From an uncultured Pelagibacteraceae bacterium (GTDB lineage: Bacteria > Pseudomonadota > Alphaproteobacteria > Pelagibacterales > Pelagibacteraceae): 8,121 nt of DNA. Positions 7,971 to 8,121 of the stretch are shown here, piece after piece (positions within the stretch are counted from its first letter, which is position 1; the number at the start of each line of letters is the position of its first letter). A model generated the notes under the pieces. That model was not told the DNA's origin. It did not search any database and saw only the letters and a program-made list of their open reading frames with translations. The translations under genes were made by a program, and so were the position numbers. The stretch is from the NCBI GenBank assembly GCA_902533955.1, contig CACANV010000032.1, forward strand, positions 1 through 8,121, written 5' to 3'.

Positions 7971-8121
7971 TGACTTATTTAGTTAATGACAAATGTATCA
8001 AATGCAAACTAATGGATTGTGTAGAAGTTTGTCCTGTTGATTGTTTTTATGAAGGTAAAAATATGCTTGTAATTAAGCCTGATGAGTGTATAGATTGTGG
8101 CGTTTGCGAACCAGAGTGTCC
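7970..8121 (+). CDS. fdxA: 7Fe ferredoxin FdxA ([3Fe-4S][4Fe-4S]), 3' end beyond window
   Basis: This is a small soluble electron carrier of the Azotobacter ferredoxin I type. Translating from the ATG at 7970-7972 gives 50 complete codons and part of a 51st. The start [12 protein letters not shown] and the block [13 protein letters not shown] (17-29) are near-diagnostic. By comparison with Azotobacter FdI, Cys9, Cys17 and Cys50 should bind the [3Fe-4S] cluster. Cys21, Cys40, Cys43 and Cys46 (CIDCGVC) should contribute to the [4Fe-4S] cluster, with Cys12 and Cys25 the usual extra cysteines. The family is normally about 110 aa, so roughly half is missing to the right. The ATG overlaps the terB stop (TAATG). 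In many alphaproteobacteria fdxA is followed by a CarD-type regulator gene, which would be expected just outside the window. Confidence 0.93.
   Translation, partial: MTYLVNDKCIKCKLMDCVEVCPVDCFYEGKNMLVIKPDECIDCGVCEPEC

Noticed and set aside
1..8121. CRISPR array, insertion sequence, defence system or prophage
   Set aside because: No regularly spaced repeats, transposase or integrase motifs, terminal inverted repeats or known defence domains were seen; all long frames are accounted for by housekeeping or transport families.

Overview
The window is very AT-rich, with densely packed genes. Its protein families and gene order point to an alphaproteobacterium, most likely SAR11 (Pelagibacterales). 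The grounds are strong A/T codon bias, Lys/Asn/Ile-rich proteins, a TAXI-type TRAP transporter, and an alphaproteobacterial-style SUV3-like helicase followed by a 7Fe ferredoxin. The lineage is inferred from composition and context only.

Left half (1-4898), all on the minus strand. In transcription order it holds an acetoacetate-CoA ligase (2943-4898), a class I/II aminotransferase (1716-2943) overlapping it by one base (TAATG), a TAXI-family TRAP solute-binding protein (609-1623), a strong intrinsic terminator (552-585), and the N-terminal part of the fused TRAP permease (1-530, continuing off the window). The binding protein and permease form one secondary uptake system. The ligase and aminotransferase look like a catabolic pair, but nothing in the sequence names the transported substrate.

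The main surprise is that the permease, binding protein and aminotransferase are each broken by a single extra base in an A/T homopolymer (at 279-287, 753-758 and 1883-1888). Removing one base from each run restores family-typical proteins of 176+ (partial), 337 and 408 aa. All three lie within about 1.6 kb. The downstream genes are intact even though they contain longer runs, such as an A10 inside the helicase. A local sequence-quality problem is the simplest explanation; recent decay of the locus is the alternative.

Right half (5062-8121), all on the plus strand after a 163-bp divergent intergenic region. It holds an SUV3-like superfamily II helicase (5062-7551), a TerB-family protein (7551-7970) and ferredoxin FdxA (7970 to the window edge). 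These are joined by two further TAATG one-base overlaps, so they are very probably one translationally coupled operon linking an RNA-helicase-like protein with an Fe-S protein. I did not find a clearly new defence or mobile system. The points most worth checking are the frameshift cluster, the terminator between binding protein and permease, and the TerB gene between helicase and fdxA.
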